A DNA stretch of 64,000 nucleotides from Carboxylicivirga caseinilyticus (lineage in GTDB: Bacteria > Bacteroidota > Bacteroidia > Bacteroidales > Marinilabiliaceae), in the NCBI GenBank assembly GCA_025499705.1, contig JAFMVE010000008.1:1-64000 (forward strand), given 5' to 3'. The notes under the pieces were generated by a model. That model searched no databases. It had not been told where the DNA came from and was given only the letters and a program-made list of their open reading frames with translations. Positions 27,080-35,703 of the stretch are shown here, one piece after another. Position 1 is the first letter of the stretch. Every line of letters begins with the position of its first letter. Both the position numbers and the translations under genes were made by a program.

Positions 27080-27946
27080 TTAGTAGGTTGGTGTCATATC
27101 TTCATCAACACAAATAATAAAGTCAGCCTTTCCTTTATTCTCATCTGTCAGCTTTTTTAAATCGCTTTGGTTGACGGTGGAAATAGTAATGATCTTCAGA
27201 TTTTGATTATTCTGACGAATCTGCCATACAATACCTTCATGATTGTCGCTGTGATATGCTCCGTTATAATGAATAAACAATTTACCGGCTTCAAAATTTT
27301 TAAGAATAAAATAAGCCATGGTTGCATCTTTCAAGGCCTGGGCTTTGGGAAGATTTTCGCCACCGTGGCCACCGCCCATGCTTAACATGTTTTTGTAACA
27401 TGCTACGTTACTATCGTATGCGAAAGGAAGGGGAGCCATCCAGTTTTTTTCTTCTGTGCTTAATGAGTCGAGCGATTCAACACCTTTTCTGTACACCTGA
27501 CTTGCATATCTTCGGGGAACATTGGTTGCAATAAAAGGTAATTGATGTTCTTTGGCTAGTTTAACCAATGGTTTATAATCAGTTGGATAATTAGGCCATA
27601 ATCTCACTTTACTTGATAAGGAATCTTCGTTGATCAGACTTTGTAAGTATTGATTCAGGCCTTCCTGATTGTCAGCCTCAAACATTTCCGCTCCCAGTAT
27701 GAGTTTCCTCGATTTATTGAGTTCGTTGGTAAGTTCGTATTGTAACCAGTGTGAAATGGCATTATTGTGTAGTTCTCCAAAAAATACAATATCTGATTGA
27801 GATGCTTCTTTTAGCATCTTTTGAAAAGCAACCTTTTTGCCTTTCGAATTGAATAGCTGATAAGCAGATTTATCCTGAGCAATGGCTGAATGAGTTAAAA
27901 CTAAACTGGCTAAAAAGAAAAGGGTTATTTTATAAAATTGGGACAT
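27080..27946 (-). CDS. ChaN-like (DUF399) exported protein
   Basis: About 288 aa from ATG 27946, which gives a signal peptide MSQFYKITLFFLASLVLTHS-AIAQ. The longer frame from 28036 adds 30 residues before it and is unlikely. Family hallmarks are DIVFFGELHNNAISHWLQ (about 54-71), LGAEMFEADNQ and FIHYNGAYHSDNHEG. ChaN of Campylobacter is a haem-binding lipoprotein, but Bacteroidota relatives are poorly studied. This copy has no lipobox and no iron-uptake neighbour, so a haem role is only a possibility. Confidence 0.8.
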   Translation of the reverse strand: MSQFYKITLFFLASLVLTHSAIAQDKSAYQLFNSKGKKVAFQKMLKEASQSDIVFFGELHNNAISHWLQYELTNELNKSRKLILGAEMFEADNQEGLNQYLQSLINEDSLSSKVRLWPNYPTDYKPLVKLAKEHQLPFIATNVPRRYASQVYRKGVESLDSLSTEEKNWMAPLPFAYDSNVACYKNMLSMGGGHGGENLPKAQALKDATMAYFILKNFEAGKLFIHYNGAYHSDNHEGIVWQIRQNNQNLKIITISTVNQSDLKKLTDENKGKADFIICVDEDMTPTY

Positions 27947-28145
27947 ATGTTTTCGTTTTATAGGTTTACTGATTATCAAACCAGCTAATGATTTTAATTG
28001 TTTTTGATACCATGTGAAATTACAAAATACTTCCATTCAAAAGGCTGTAAATCATCTATTTTTAATTTTTTCGAACAGATCCGATTCTTTTAATACTTAC
28101 TTGAGGCATGTTCATACATAAGAATAACCGTTTCCTGCAATAAAA

Positions 28146-28178
28146 TCTGAAAAAGAGCTGATTAGTGAAATATTTTTG
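28146..28178 (+). promoter_or_regulatory. Probable promoter of the RND efflux operon
   Basis: TATTTTTG (28171-28178) matches TAnnTTTG. A weaker TCTG lies 21 bases upstream (28146-28149). The adaptor ATG is 42 bases downstream. Confidence 0.4.
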
Positions 28179-28220
28179 CTGGAAACTATCAAAAGATTAA
28201 TTCAAATTATTCAACAGAAC

Positions 28221-29273
28221 ATGCAAAACAAATTACATTATTTATTCATGCTGACAATTTTGGTAACAGTGTTGGCAGGGTGTGGGAGCAAAAAGGAAGA
28301 GACTGTCAAAAAAGCCCGCTATGTTAAAGTAATGCAGCTGGATACCAATAAATTGGGAGAGCAACTGCAATTTAACGGACAAGTGAAAGAGAAACGTGAA
28401 GTTAATGTGGCTTTTAAAGTTGGAGGACAGGTAGTTGATTTGTTGGTTGATGAAGGAGACTATGTAAAAGAAGGTCAGGTAATTGCCAAAATTGATAAGC
28501 GTGATTATAAAATTCGTTTGCAAGGAGCTAAAGCCCAGTACGATCAGATAGAAGGGGAATATACTCGTTATAAGGAGCTGTTTGAGAAGAATAAGCTTCC
28601 GGCTAATACATTAGAGAAGTTGGAAGCAGGATATCTGGGAGCAAAAAGTCAATATGAAGCGGCTGAAAATGCATTACACGATACCGAATTAAAAGCTCCG
28701 TTTTCTGGTTATGTCTATAAAAGAAATATTCATAAATATGAGAATGTTGGTCCGGGACAGCCTGTTATCTCACTGTTGGATGTGAGCCAGTTGGAAGTGC
28801 ATTTTAGTCTTTCAGAACGACAGGTTGCTCAATCAAACGATTTTAAAAAGATAACTTGCGATGTGACAACTGCAGGTGTTAAAGGGATAGAAGCTGAAAT
28901 TCTGTCTGTTAACGAAAAAGCCAATGGAAGTGATATGTATGATGTTCGTCTGGCTTTATCCAAAGAACAGGTTTCTCAGTTACGTCCGGGTATGTCGGTA
29001 AAGGTTAATGTTGAAGTATCAACCCAGGGAAAACAACAGATGGTTGTGCCATTGGAATCGGTATTTAAAGAAGGCGAGGCATCGTATGTTTGGGTGTATA
29101 ATCGGGCTAATTCTACTGTTAATAAACAACAGATTCAGGTCAATCAATTAATAAATAATGGTTATGTGGCGATAAACAGCAAGCTCAAAGGTGATGAAAT
29201 GATTGTAGTGGCCGGAGTGCATAGTTTGCAGGATAATCAGGAAGTGAGAGTGTTGGAAAATAATAAGCTGTAA
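28221..29273 (+). CDS. RND efflux periplasmic adaptor lipoprotein
   Basis: 350-aa membrane-fusion protein starting MQNKLHYLFMLTIL with lipobox VLAGC. The ATG at 28221 is preferred to an upstream TTG at 28176. The lipoyl/barrel-sandwich halves are VAFKVGGQVVDLLVDEGDYV and DTELKAPFSGYVYKRNIHKY. A helical hairpin (about 90-150) lies between them, and beta-barrel and membrane-proximal domains follow. It connects the RND pump to TolC and is first in a three-gene operon. Confidence 0.93.
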   Translation: MQNKLHYLFMLTILVTVLAGCGSKKEETVKKARYVKVMQLDTNKLGEQLQFNGQVKEKREVNVAFKVGGQVVDLLVDEGDYVKEGQVIAKIDKRDYKIRLQGAKAQYDQIEGEYTRYKELFEKNKLPANTLEKLEAGYLGAKSQYEAAENALHDTELKAPFSGYVYKRNIHKYENVGPGQPVISLLDVSQLEVHFSLSERQVAQSNDFKKITCDVTTAGVKGIEAEILSVNEKANGSDMYDVRLALSKEQVSQLRPGMSVKVNVEVSTQGKQQMVVPLESVFKEGEASYVWVYNRANSTVNKQQIQVNQLINNGYVAINSKLKGDEMIVVAGVHSLQDNQEVRVLENNKL

Positions 29274-29292
29274 TCAGAAACGTAACCTGAAT

Positions 29293-32200
29293 ATGTTAGA
29301 TAAGATATTAAGTCAGAAAGCTTTTTTAAGCTTTTTCTTCATCGCCTTGATTTTAGGAGGAGTATCCTCTTTTCGAAATATGGGTAAGCTTGAAGACCCG
29401 GAGATACCAATTAAAGCTGCTGTTGTAATAACTCCATACCCGGGTGCATCAGCCGAAGAGGTTGAAAAAGAAGTGACAGAGGTGTTGGAGAAGGCCATTC
29501 AAAGGCTCGAAAATATTGATTTTATAGAGTCTCGTTCCATTGCCGGAATGTCAGAGATTACTGTAAATATTAAGTCGGGTACCCGATCAAAAGAAATGCC
29601 TCAATTATACGATCATTTGCGTCGTAAAATACATGATATCAAAGGTAGCTTACCAAGAGGTGCCAGTGAACCAATTGTAAATGATGACTTTGGTGATGTG
29701 TCGGGTATTTTCTTCGCCATAAGTAACGATGGATACAAATACGACGAATTTCAGTCGTATGTTGATTATGTGAAGGAAGAAATGTTGCTTGTGGAAGGTG
29801 TGAAGCGAATTGAAGTGTTTGGAAAGCAAACAGAAACCATCGACATTATCATTGACAATGAATATTTCGCATCATTGGGAATTAATCCTATGATGATATT
29901 TCAGAAGTTTTATGATCAGGGAATCATTGTTGATCCTGGATCATTCAAAAACGGAAGTGAGCGCATTCGACTGGATATTGGTAACAAGTTTCAGGATCTG
30001 AATGAGATTAAAGACTTTGAAGTAGTCCTGCCCAATGGTGGTCGGTATAAACTGGGTGAGATTGCTAAAGTTGAACGAGGCTTCTATACACCTGTTCATC
30101 AGAAATTAAAATTTAACGGAACAGAATCAATCAGTTTGGCTGTCTCAATGGAGAAAGGCGGAAACGTTATTGAATTAGGTGAACGTGTTGAAGCAAGATT
30201 AGCTGAATTACAGAATAATCTTCCGGTTGGTGTGGATATACATCCTATATTTTATCAACACCAAAAGGTTGATGATGCCATTGATAATTTTATGGTTAAT
30301 CTGGTTGAATCTGTTGTGATTGTAATTGCTGTTTTACTCATTTTTATGGGTATGAAAGCTGGTCTGCTGATTGCCAGTGGTTTGGTTTTTACCATTCTGG
30401 GTACTTTCATTGTGATGAAAGGAATGGATATAGAACTGCACAGAGTCTCATTGGCTGCAATTATTATTGCTATGGGTATGTTGGTTGATAATGCCATTGT
30501 TGTTGCTGACGGTATCCTGGTAGATCTTCAGAAAGGGATGGATCGAAAAAGAGCCTTTGTTAATACAGCAAAGAAATCAGCTATGCCATTACTGGCTGCC
30601 ACGCTAGTGGCTATCCTTGCATTTATGCCTTTAGGGTTTAACAGTACCGGAGCAGGTGAGTTTCTGAAACCGTTGTTTTTTGTGTTAGCCATATCGCTCT
30701 TTGTGAGTTGGATACTGGCAATGCTTCAAACTCCATTTATGGCTCAGTATTTTTATTCGAACGGTAGTAAAAAGAAGAAAGAAGAATCAACGAATCCATA
30801 TGATAATAAATTCTACAGGGTTTTTGAACGTGTAGTTCGTTTTTCACTGTGGCACAAGTCATTATTTGCTATCGGAACATTTGTTATTCTGGTTCTTGCT
30901 TTATTTTCAGCTAAATACATGAAACAGAATTTCTTCCCGGGAGCTAATTATGACCAGTTTCTGTTAGAGTATCGATTGCCAGAAGGTTCGGATTTAAGTC
31001 AGGTGGAATCAGATCTTGATGAGATTCAGAAGGAAATATCATCGTGGGATGAAATATCATATGTAGTAACAGGTTTGGGAAGTACACCTGCCAGGTATAC
31101 TTTATTACGACCTATGAATGGTTTAAGTCAGAGTTACGGAGAGCTGATTATCTCGGTTAAAAATGTTGAGAAAACCAGGGAAGTAATGTCTGAATTACAA
31201 GATTATGTTACTGAATCCTATCCGCAAGCTTTGGCCAGAGTTAGAGAATATGTTGCTATTGGTGGAGATGCCAAGATAGAAGTGAAATTTTCAGGTAAGG
31301 ATGAGGCTGTCTTAAAAGATCTGGCTGAACAGGCGAAGCAGATTATGAGAGACGAACCTACTACCCAGTTTGTGACTGATAACTGGAAAAATGAGGTAAA
31401 AGTACTCAAACCGGTTTATTCAAATGTGAAGGCTCGTGAACTCATGGTAAATCGTGAAGACGTAGCTCGTGCTCTGGCAATAGCTTCCAATGGCGCACCC
31501 GTTGGTGTTTTTTACGATGGCGATTATCAGTTACCTGTAATGCTGAGATTGGAAAAAAACTTAGATCAGGATGTTAGTCAAATCAATTCTATTCCTGTAT
31601 GGGCTGCACTACCGAATAGTATTCCATTAGGACAACTGGTTGATTCCGTTTCTATTGAATGGTCAGATAGTAGAATCATGCATTACAACGGGCAAAGAGC
31701 TATTAAAGCCCAGTGTGATCCGATAGACGGAACGACTACCAATGTGGTCATGTCGAAGATTAAATCAAAGATTGAATCTATTGCTCTGCCAGAGGGTTAT
31801 GAACTGGAATGGTTAGGAGAAATGCATACCAGTGAACAAGCCAATGCTGGATTGGCTGAAAATCTTCCGATGGCATTGTTTTTAATGATCATCATCATCA
31901 TTGGTTTGTTTGGTAATTTCCGCCAGCCAATTATAATCTTCTTACTTGTACCGCTGGCTTTTATTGGTGTTGTTTTTGGTTTTATAGTAACACAAGGATA
32001 CTTCTCTTTTATGGCATTGGTAGGTACTTTAGGATTAATGGGAATGATGATTAAGAATGCAGTAGTATTACTTGATGAAATTAATCTTGAGATTAAAGAA
32101 GGGAAAGATAAACTTCATGCCATTATTGATTCAACCATTTCGAGGGTACGACCTGTAATGATGGCTTCGCTCACTACTATTTTGGGTATGCTTCCATTAT

Positions 32201-32349
32201 TGTGGGACATGATGTTCAACAGTATGGCCATCGCTATTATGTTTGGTTTATTGATTGGGTCAATCATTACCCTGGTTGTAGTGCCTGTCTTGTATGCAGT
32301 GTTCTACCGTGTTGACACAAGATCGTTGCATTATAAGAAAGTTAAGTAA
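29293..32349 (+). CDS. RND efflux pump, AcrB/HAE-like permease
   Basis: 1018-aa proton-driven exporter with twelve predicted helices and two large periplasmic loops (about 35-330 and 550-850). TM4 carries MGMLVDNAIVVADG: the first Asp of the usual Asp-Asp proton relay is present and the second is Asn. The start is 19 bases after the adaptor gene. The missing second Asp is common in divergent RND subgroups, so loss of function should not be assumed. Substrate unknown. Confidence 0.93.
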   Translation: MLDKILSQKAFLSFFFIALILGGVSSFRNMGKLEDPEIPIKAAVVITPYPGASAEEVEKEVTEVLEKAIQRLENIDFIESRSIAGMSEITVNIKSGTRSKEMPQLYDHLRRKIHDIKGSLPRGASEPIVNDDFGDVSGIFFAISNDGYKYDEFQSYVDYVKEEMLLVEGVKRIEVFGKQTETIDIIIDNEYFASLGINPMMIFQKFYDQGIIVDPGSFKNGSERIRLDIGNKFQDLNEIKDFEVVLPNGGRYKLGEIAKVERGFYTPVHQKLKFNGTESISLAVSMEKGGNVIELGERVEARLAELQNNLPVGVDIHPIFYQHQKVDDAIDNFMVNLVESVVIVIAVLLIFMGMKAGLLIASGLVFTILGTFIVMKGMDIELHRVSLAAIIIAMGMLVDNAIVVADGILVDLQKGMDRKRAFVNTAKKSAMPLLAATLVAILAFMPLGFNSTGAGEFLKPLFFVLAISLFVSWILAMLQTPFMAQYFYSNGSKKKKEESTNPYDNKFYRVFERVVRFSLWHKSLFAIGTFVILVLALFSAKYMKQNFFPGANYDQFLLEYRLPEGSDLSQVESDLDEIQKEISSWDEISYVVTGLGSTPARYTLLRPMNGLSQSYGELIISVKNVEKTREVMSELQDYVTESYPQALARVREYVAIGGDAKIEVKFSGKDEAVLKDLAEQAKQIMRDEPTTQFVTDNWKNEVKVLKPVYSNVKARELMVNREDVARALAIASNGAPVGVFYDGDYQLPVMLRLEKNLDQDVSQINSIPVWAALPNSIPLGQLVDSVSIEWSDSRIMHYNGQRAIKAQCDPIDGTTTNVVMSKIKSKIESIALPEGYELEWLGEMHTSEQANAGLAENLPMALFLMIIIIIGLFGNFRQPIIIFLLVPLAFIGVVFGFIVTQGYFSFMALVGTLGLMGMMIKNAVVLLDEINLEIKEGKDKLHAIIDSTISRVRPVMMASLTTILGMLPLLWDMMFNSMAIAIMFGLLIGSIITLVVVPVLYAVFYRVDTRSLHYKKVK

Positions 32350-32405
32350 ATACAACTCATTAGCTGATAGATATATAAGTTTTGTCAGCTTAAAATATTG
32401 TTATT

Positions 32406-33764
32406 ATGAAATTCAAAAACATATATATACTAATCGGTTTACTGTTAGTTTCAGTGGTTAATGGTCAGGAAGTAATGACCATTAGCAAAGCCCGAAGTAT
32501 GGCACTTGAGTACAACAGGACCTTAAAAGTAGCCGATTTAAAGCAGATGGAAGCGGTTTCGAAGCAAAAGGAGGCACGCACCAATTATTTGCCAATGATT
32601 GATGGAACAGGAACCTTAATGTATCTGCCAGATATGGAGAATATTGAAATACCTGGTTTTTTTCTTCCATCAGCTGATGAAGATGGAAATATTACCGGTA
32701 ATAGTGATGCTTATTTTCCGGGAATGGCACTTGAAACAGAAGGACTGAGATTGTATCAGGCACAGGTAGCTGCAGCTATTCCTATTTATGCAGGTGGACA
32801 AATACGTTATGGAAATAAAATGGCTGATAAAGGGGTTGAAATTGCCAGGCAGAATTTTCAATTGAAATCGGATGAAGTCATTTTAAATACTGATAATATA
32901 TACTGGCAGATGGTGGCTTTAAAAGAAAACCTGAAAGTGGCAGATAAATATGTTGAGATGCTGGACTCATTGCAGAGTCAGTTACAGACCATGTACGAAG
33001 TTGGATTAACCCCAAAGAGTGAATATTTGAAAGTGTCTGTTCAAAAGAATGAAGCAAAATTGAATCTGATTAAAGTGCGTAACGGTTATAAGTTAATTCA
33101 AATGAATTTGTGCCAGCAGATTGGTTTACCTTTAAATACCGAGTTAGAGATAAGTGAAAGCTTGCAGGATGATCCGGAATTGTTAAATGTGAGTAATTCA
33201 TTAACTATGGCTTTGGAAAACAGAAATGAGCTTAAAATGCTGGATGGTCAGGTTGAGATAGTTGAATTGCAAAAGAAATCGTTGGCAGGTTCTTACTTGC
33301 CTCAACTAGGTGCTCAGGTAAGTTATGGATATATGGATCTACCAACGCTTTCAACAAGCCGCACCATGACTCAGGTAAATGCTCAGCTATCCATTCCTTT
33401 GATCCATTGGAGAGAGAAAAAGTATAAGATGGATGCGGTTCGTTACCAAAAGCAGCAGGCACAACTTCAATTAGATGATACTAAAGAATTGGTTCAGCTT
33501 GAAGTACAGCAATATATGCTAAATCTGGTGGAAGCCTACGAATCAATTGTTTTGGCTAAAAGTGCAAAAGAAGAGGCTGAAGAAAGCCTGGAAGAAGTAA
33601 GCCTGAGTTATGAAGCCGGACTGAATTCAACGACCGACCTGCTTAATGCACAGGCTAGCTGGCAAAAAGCGCAGGCTAATCTGCTAGTAGCATTGGCTGA
33701 ATATGAAATTGCGAAAACAAGTTATTATAAAGGAATTGGTCAATTAAGTCAGATGAAGAATTAG
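32406..33764 (+). CDS. TolC family outer-membrane efflux protein
   Basis: 452-aa outer-membrane channel with signal peptide MKFKNIYILIGLLLVSVVNG. Two related helical repeats are visible (ISKARSMALEYNRTLKVADL; later LTMALENRNELKMLDGQVEI), along with long coiled coils and the motif YEAGLNSTTDLLNAQASWQ near the end of repeat two. It completes the tripartite pump and lies 56 bases after the RND gene. Confidence 0.93.
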   Translation: MKFKNIYILIGLLLVSVVNGQEVMTISKARSMALEYNRTLKVADLKQMEAVSKQKEARTNYLPMIDGTGTLMYLPDMENIEIPGFFLPSADEDGNITGNSDAYFPGMALETEGLRLYQAQVAAAIPIYAGGQIRYGNKMADKGVEIARQNFQLKSDEVILNTDNIYWQMVALKENLKVADKYVEMLDSLQSQLQTMYEVGLTPKSEYLKVSVQKNEAKLNLIKVRNGYKLIQMNLCQQIGLPLNTELEISESLQDDPELLNVSNSLTMALENRNELKMLDGQVEIVELQKKSLAGSYLPQLGAQVSYGYMDLPTLSTSRTMTQVNAQLSIPLIHWREKKYKMDAVRYQKQQAQLQLDDTKELVQLEVQQYMLNLVEAYESIVLAKSAKEEAEESLEEVSLSYEAGLNSTTDLLNAQASWQKAQANLLVALAEYEIAKTSYYKGIGQLSQMKN

Positions 33765-33796
33765 ATAGTGGTTTTAAATACCTGATTATTTTTATG

Positions 33797-33830
33797 GTTG
33801 GCGACAGGAAAATCAATACTTGTCGCTAAC
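33797..33830. other. Inverted repeat between tolC-like and lytS-like genes
   Basis: GTTGGCGACA (33797-33806) and TGTCGCTAAC (33821-33830) form a 10-bp dyad with one wobble and a 14-base loop, 19 bases before the kinase ATG. No T-run follows, so it may be a regulatory site or processing hairpin. Confidence 0.35.
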
Positions 33831-33848
33831 TTTAAAGCATCGTTAGCA

Positions 33849-34871
33849 ATGAAAAAGAAAGACTGTCAACCGAAAATAGTTAGCTATAAAGCAAGACTCC
33901 TGTTTGAAACAATTATAGGAGTTGTATTTAATATGGTTGTTGTTAAAACCTTCTTTCCTGAAGAGGAATATACGTTAGAAAGTTTTGCTTTTACTGTTTG
34001 TCTTTTTGTTACTATATCAGAAGGTATTTTTGCTTTTAATAAACTTCTTGGTTATAAATACTCATGGCATCAGCATACATTTAAGCGATTGGTTTCGCTG
34101 CTTCTGTTTACTGTGTTTTGGTACATTGTTGTGGCTCGTCTCGCCTATATAACCAAACCATTGATCGAAAGAGGGCAAGAAATTCCCAGAACTCTCTTTC
34201 TTGCAAGTATGGTTATTTCTATTTTGTTTGTGTCTATTTATGTTAGTTTACTCATTGCCTATAATTATCACCAAAGTCTGGCTATGTTTATTAAAGAAAA
34301 CGAAGCCTTACAAAATGAGAAACTGGAACTTGACTACAGGGCTTTGCAGGATCAGATTAACCCACATTTCTTATTTAATAATCTAAGTACACTGATTGCT
34401 ATAATCCGGCAGGATCAAAAGGCGGCAATCCGGTATGCGGAGAATTTCTCCGATGTGTATCGATATGTTTTGAAAAGCAAGGATAATCTATCAGTCAGCC
34501 TGAATGAAGAGTTGGAATTTATTAAATCGTATCTTGAAATGCACAAAGAACGATTAGGAGAAGGACTGCAATTATTCTATGACATTGATGAGGAAGCAAA
34601 TTCAAGACATATTCCGGTTTTAGGACTGCAGTTCTTGGTTGAAAATGCCATCAAGCACAATGTTGCTACAGTAAAGAGACCATTAAGAATTTCAATACAA
34701 GCTAATAAAGAATTTGTTAGGGTAACAAATAACCTTAATCCTAAAAATACTACTTATTCAACTAATACAGGATTAAAAAATTTGAAGAAAAGAATGGCAT
34801 TTCTAAGTGAGCGGGAAATGAATGTTAAACACGATGCAACAGAGTTTGTTGTTGAATTACCATTAATATAA
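33849..34871 (+). CDS. LytS-type sensor histidine kinase
   Basis: 341 aa from ATG 33849 (an upstream TTG at 33798 is less likely). Four hydrophobic segments lie between residues 10 and 150. The His_kinase domain (PF06580) carries the phospho-acceptor H173 in INPHFLFNN. The ATPase region contains LGLQFLVENAIKHN and TGLKNLKKRMAFL. It is paired with the LytTR regulator 6 bases downstream. Its place after the RND operon suggests that it senses envelope stress or a pump substrate (inference). Confidence 0.93.
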   Translation: MKKKDCQPKIVSYKARLLFETIIGVVFNMVVVKTFFPEEEYTLESFAFTVCLFVTISEGIFAFNKLLGYKYSWHQHTFKRLVSLLLFTVFWYIVVARLAYITKPLIERGQEIPRTLFLASMVISILFVSIYVSLLIAYNYHQSLAMFIKENEALQNEKLELDYRALQDQINPHFLFNNLSTLIAIIRQDQKAAIRYAENFSDVYRYVLKSKDNLSVSLNEELEFIKSYLEMHKERLGEGLQLFYDIDEEANSRHIPVLGLQFLVENAIKHNVATVKRPLRISIQANKEFVRVTNNLNPKNTTYSTNTGLKNLKKRMAFLSEREMNVKHDATEFVVELPLI

Positions 34872-34877
34872 TAGCAT

Positions 34878-35660
34878 ATGCAGATAAAGGTTATTATTGT
34901 TGAAGATGAGTTGCATACGGCAGGGATGTTAAAGGATATGATTCAGAAATTACGTCCTGAGTGGAATGTACTTGCTATTTTACAGAGTGTTTCTGAAACA
35001 ATTGATTGGTTGCAAAATAGTGATATTAAACCGCTGATTTTTTTGGATATTGAACTGGCTGATGGCAATTCGTTCTCCATTTTCGAACAGATGAAAGTAG
35101 AGAATCCAATCATATTTACAACGGCATATAACGAATTTGCCTTAAAGGCATTTCAATTGAATAGTGTTGATTACCTACTTAAACCTATTAAGGAATCGGA
35201 ATTAATAAAAGCTATTGAAAAGTTTGAGCGTGCAATTGAATTGTTCGAAACCAATGTTTCGCAATCCAGTAAAGTCGATTATCAGCAGTTGGCACGTAGC
35301 ATAATGTCTTCGAGCGGTGGATACCGTAAACGATTTCTTATCTCCAAAAGAGACTCATTTTTTAAGCTACCTGTAGAAGAAATAGCTTATTTCTATTTTG
35401 AGTCGAGGGTTACCTTTGCTGTTGCGTTTGATGGAAAACAACATATTCTTAGTCATCCTTTGGATAAGCTGGAAGAAGAACTGGATCCTCAAATGTTTTT
35501 CAGAACTAATCGTCAAACCATTGTTAATATCGAAGCCATTGACCATTTTGAAGCTTATTTCAGTGGAAAACTGGTTGTTAAGCTAGTCAATAAGCTAAAT
35601 GATAAAATAATGATCAGCAGGGGGAAAGCTGTTCAGTTTAAAGATTGGGTGAATCAATAA
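34878..35660 (+). CDS. LytTR family response regulator
   Basis: 260-aa regulator. The receiver domain (1-120) has the acidic pair in VEDE, phospho-acceptor Asp in IFLDIELADG, Thr/Ala in FTTAYNEFALKAF and Lys in DYLLKPI. The LytTR DNA-binding domain (about 155-258) is visible from KRFLISKRDSFFKLPVEEIA to FFRTNRQTIVNIEAI. It is encoded 6 bases after its LytS partner and probably regulates the adjacent efflux operon, binding as a dimer to direct repeats. Confidence 0.95.
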   Translation: MQIKVIIVEDELHTAGMLKDMIQKLRPEWNVLAILQSVSETIDWLQNSDIKPLIFLDIELADGNSFSIFEQMKVENPIIFTTAYNEFALKAFQLNSVDYLLKPIKESELIKAIEKFERAIELFETNVSQSSKVDYQQLARSIMSSSGGYRKRFLISKRDSFFKLPVEEIAYFYFESRVTFAVAFDGKQHILSHPLDKLEEELDPQMFFRTNRQTIVNIEAIDHFEAYFSGKLVVKLVNKLNDKIMISRGKAVQFKDWVNQ

Positions 35661-35703
35661 AATTATTGTACAACAGCTTCAATGATAATTTATGAAGTAA
35701 TAT

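Noticed and set aside
35661-35703. Shared terminator between the convergent LytTR and BvgS-like kinase genes
   Set aside because: No stable stem with a T-run could be found in the 43-base gap.
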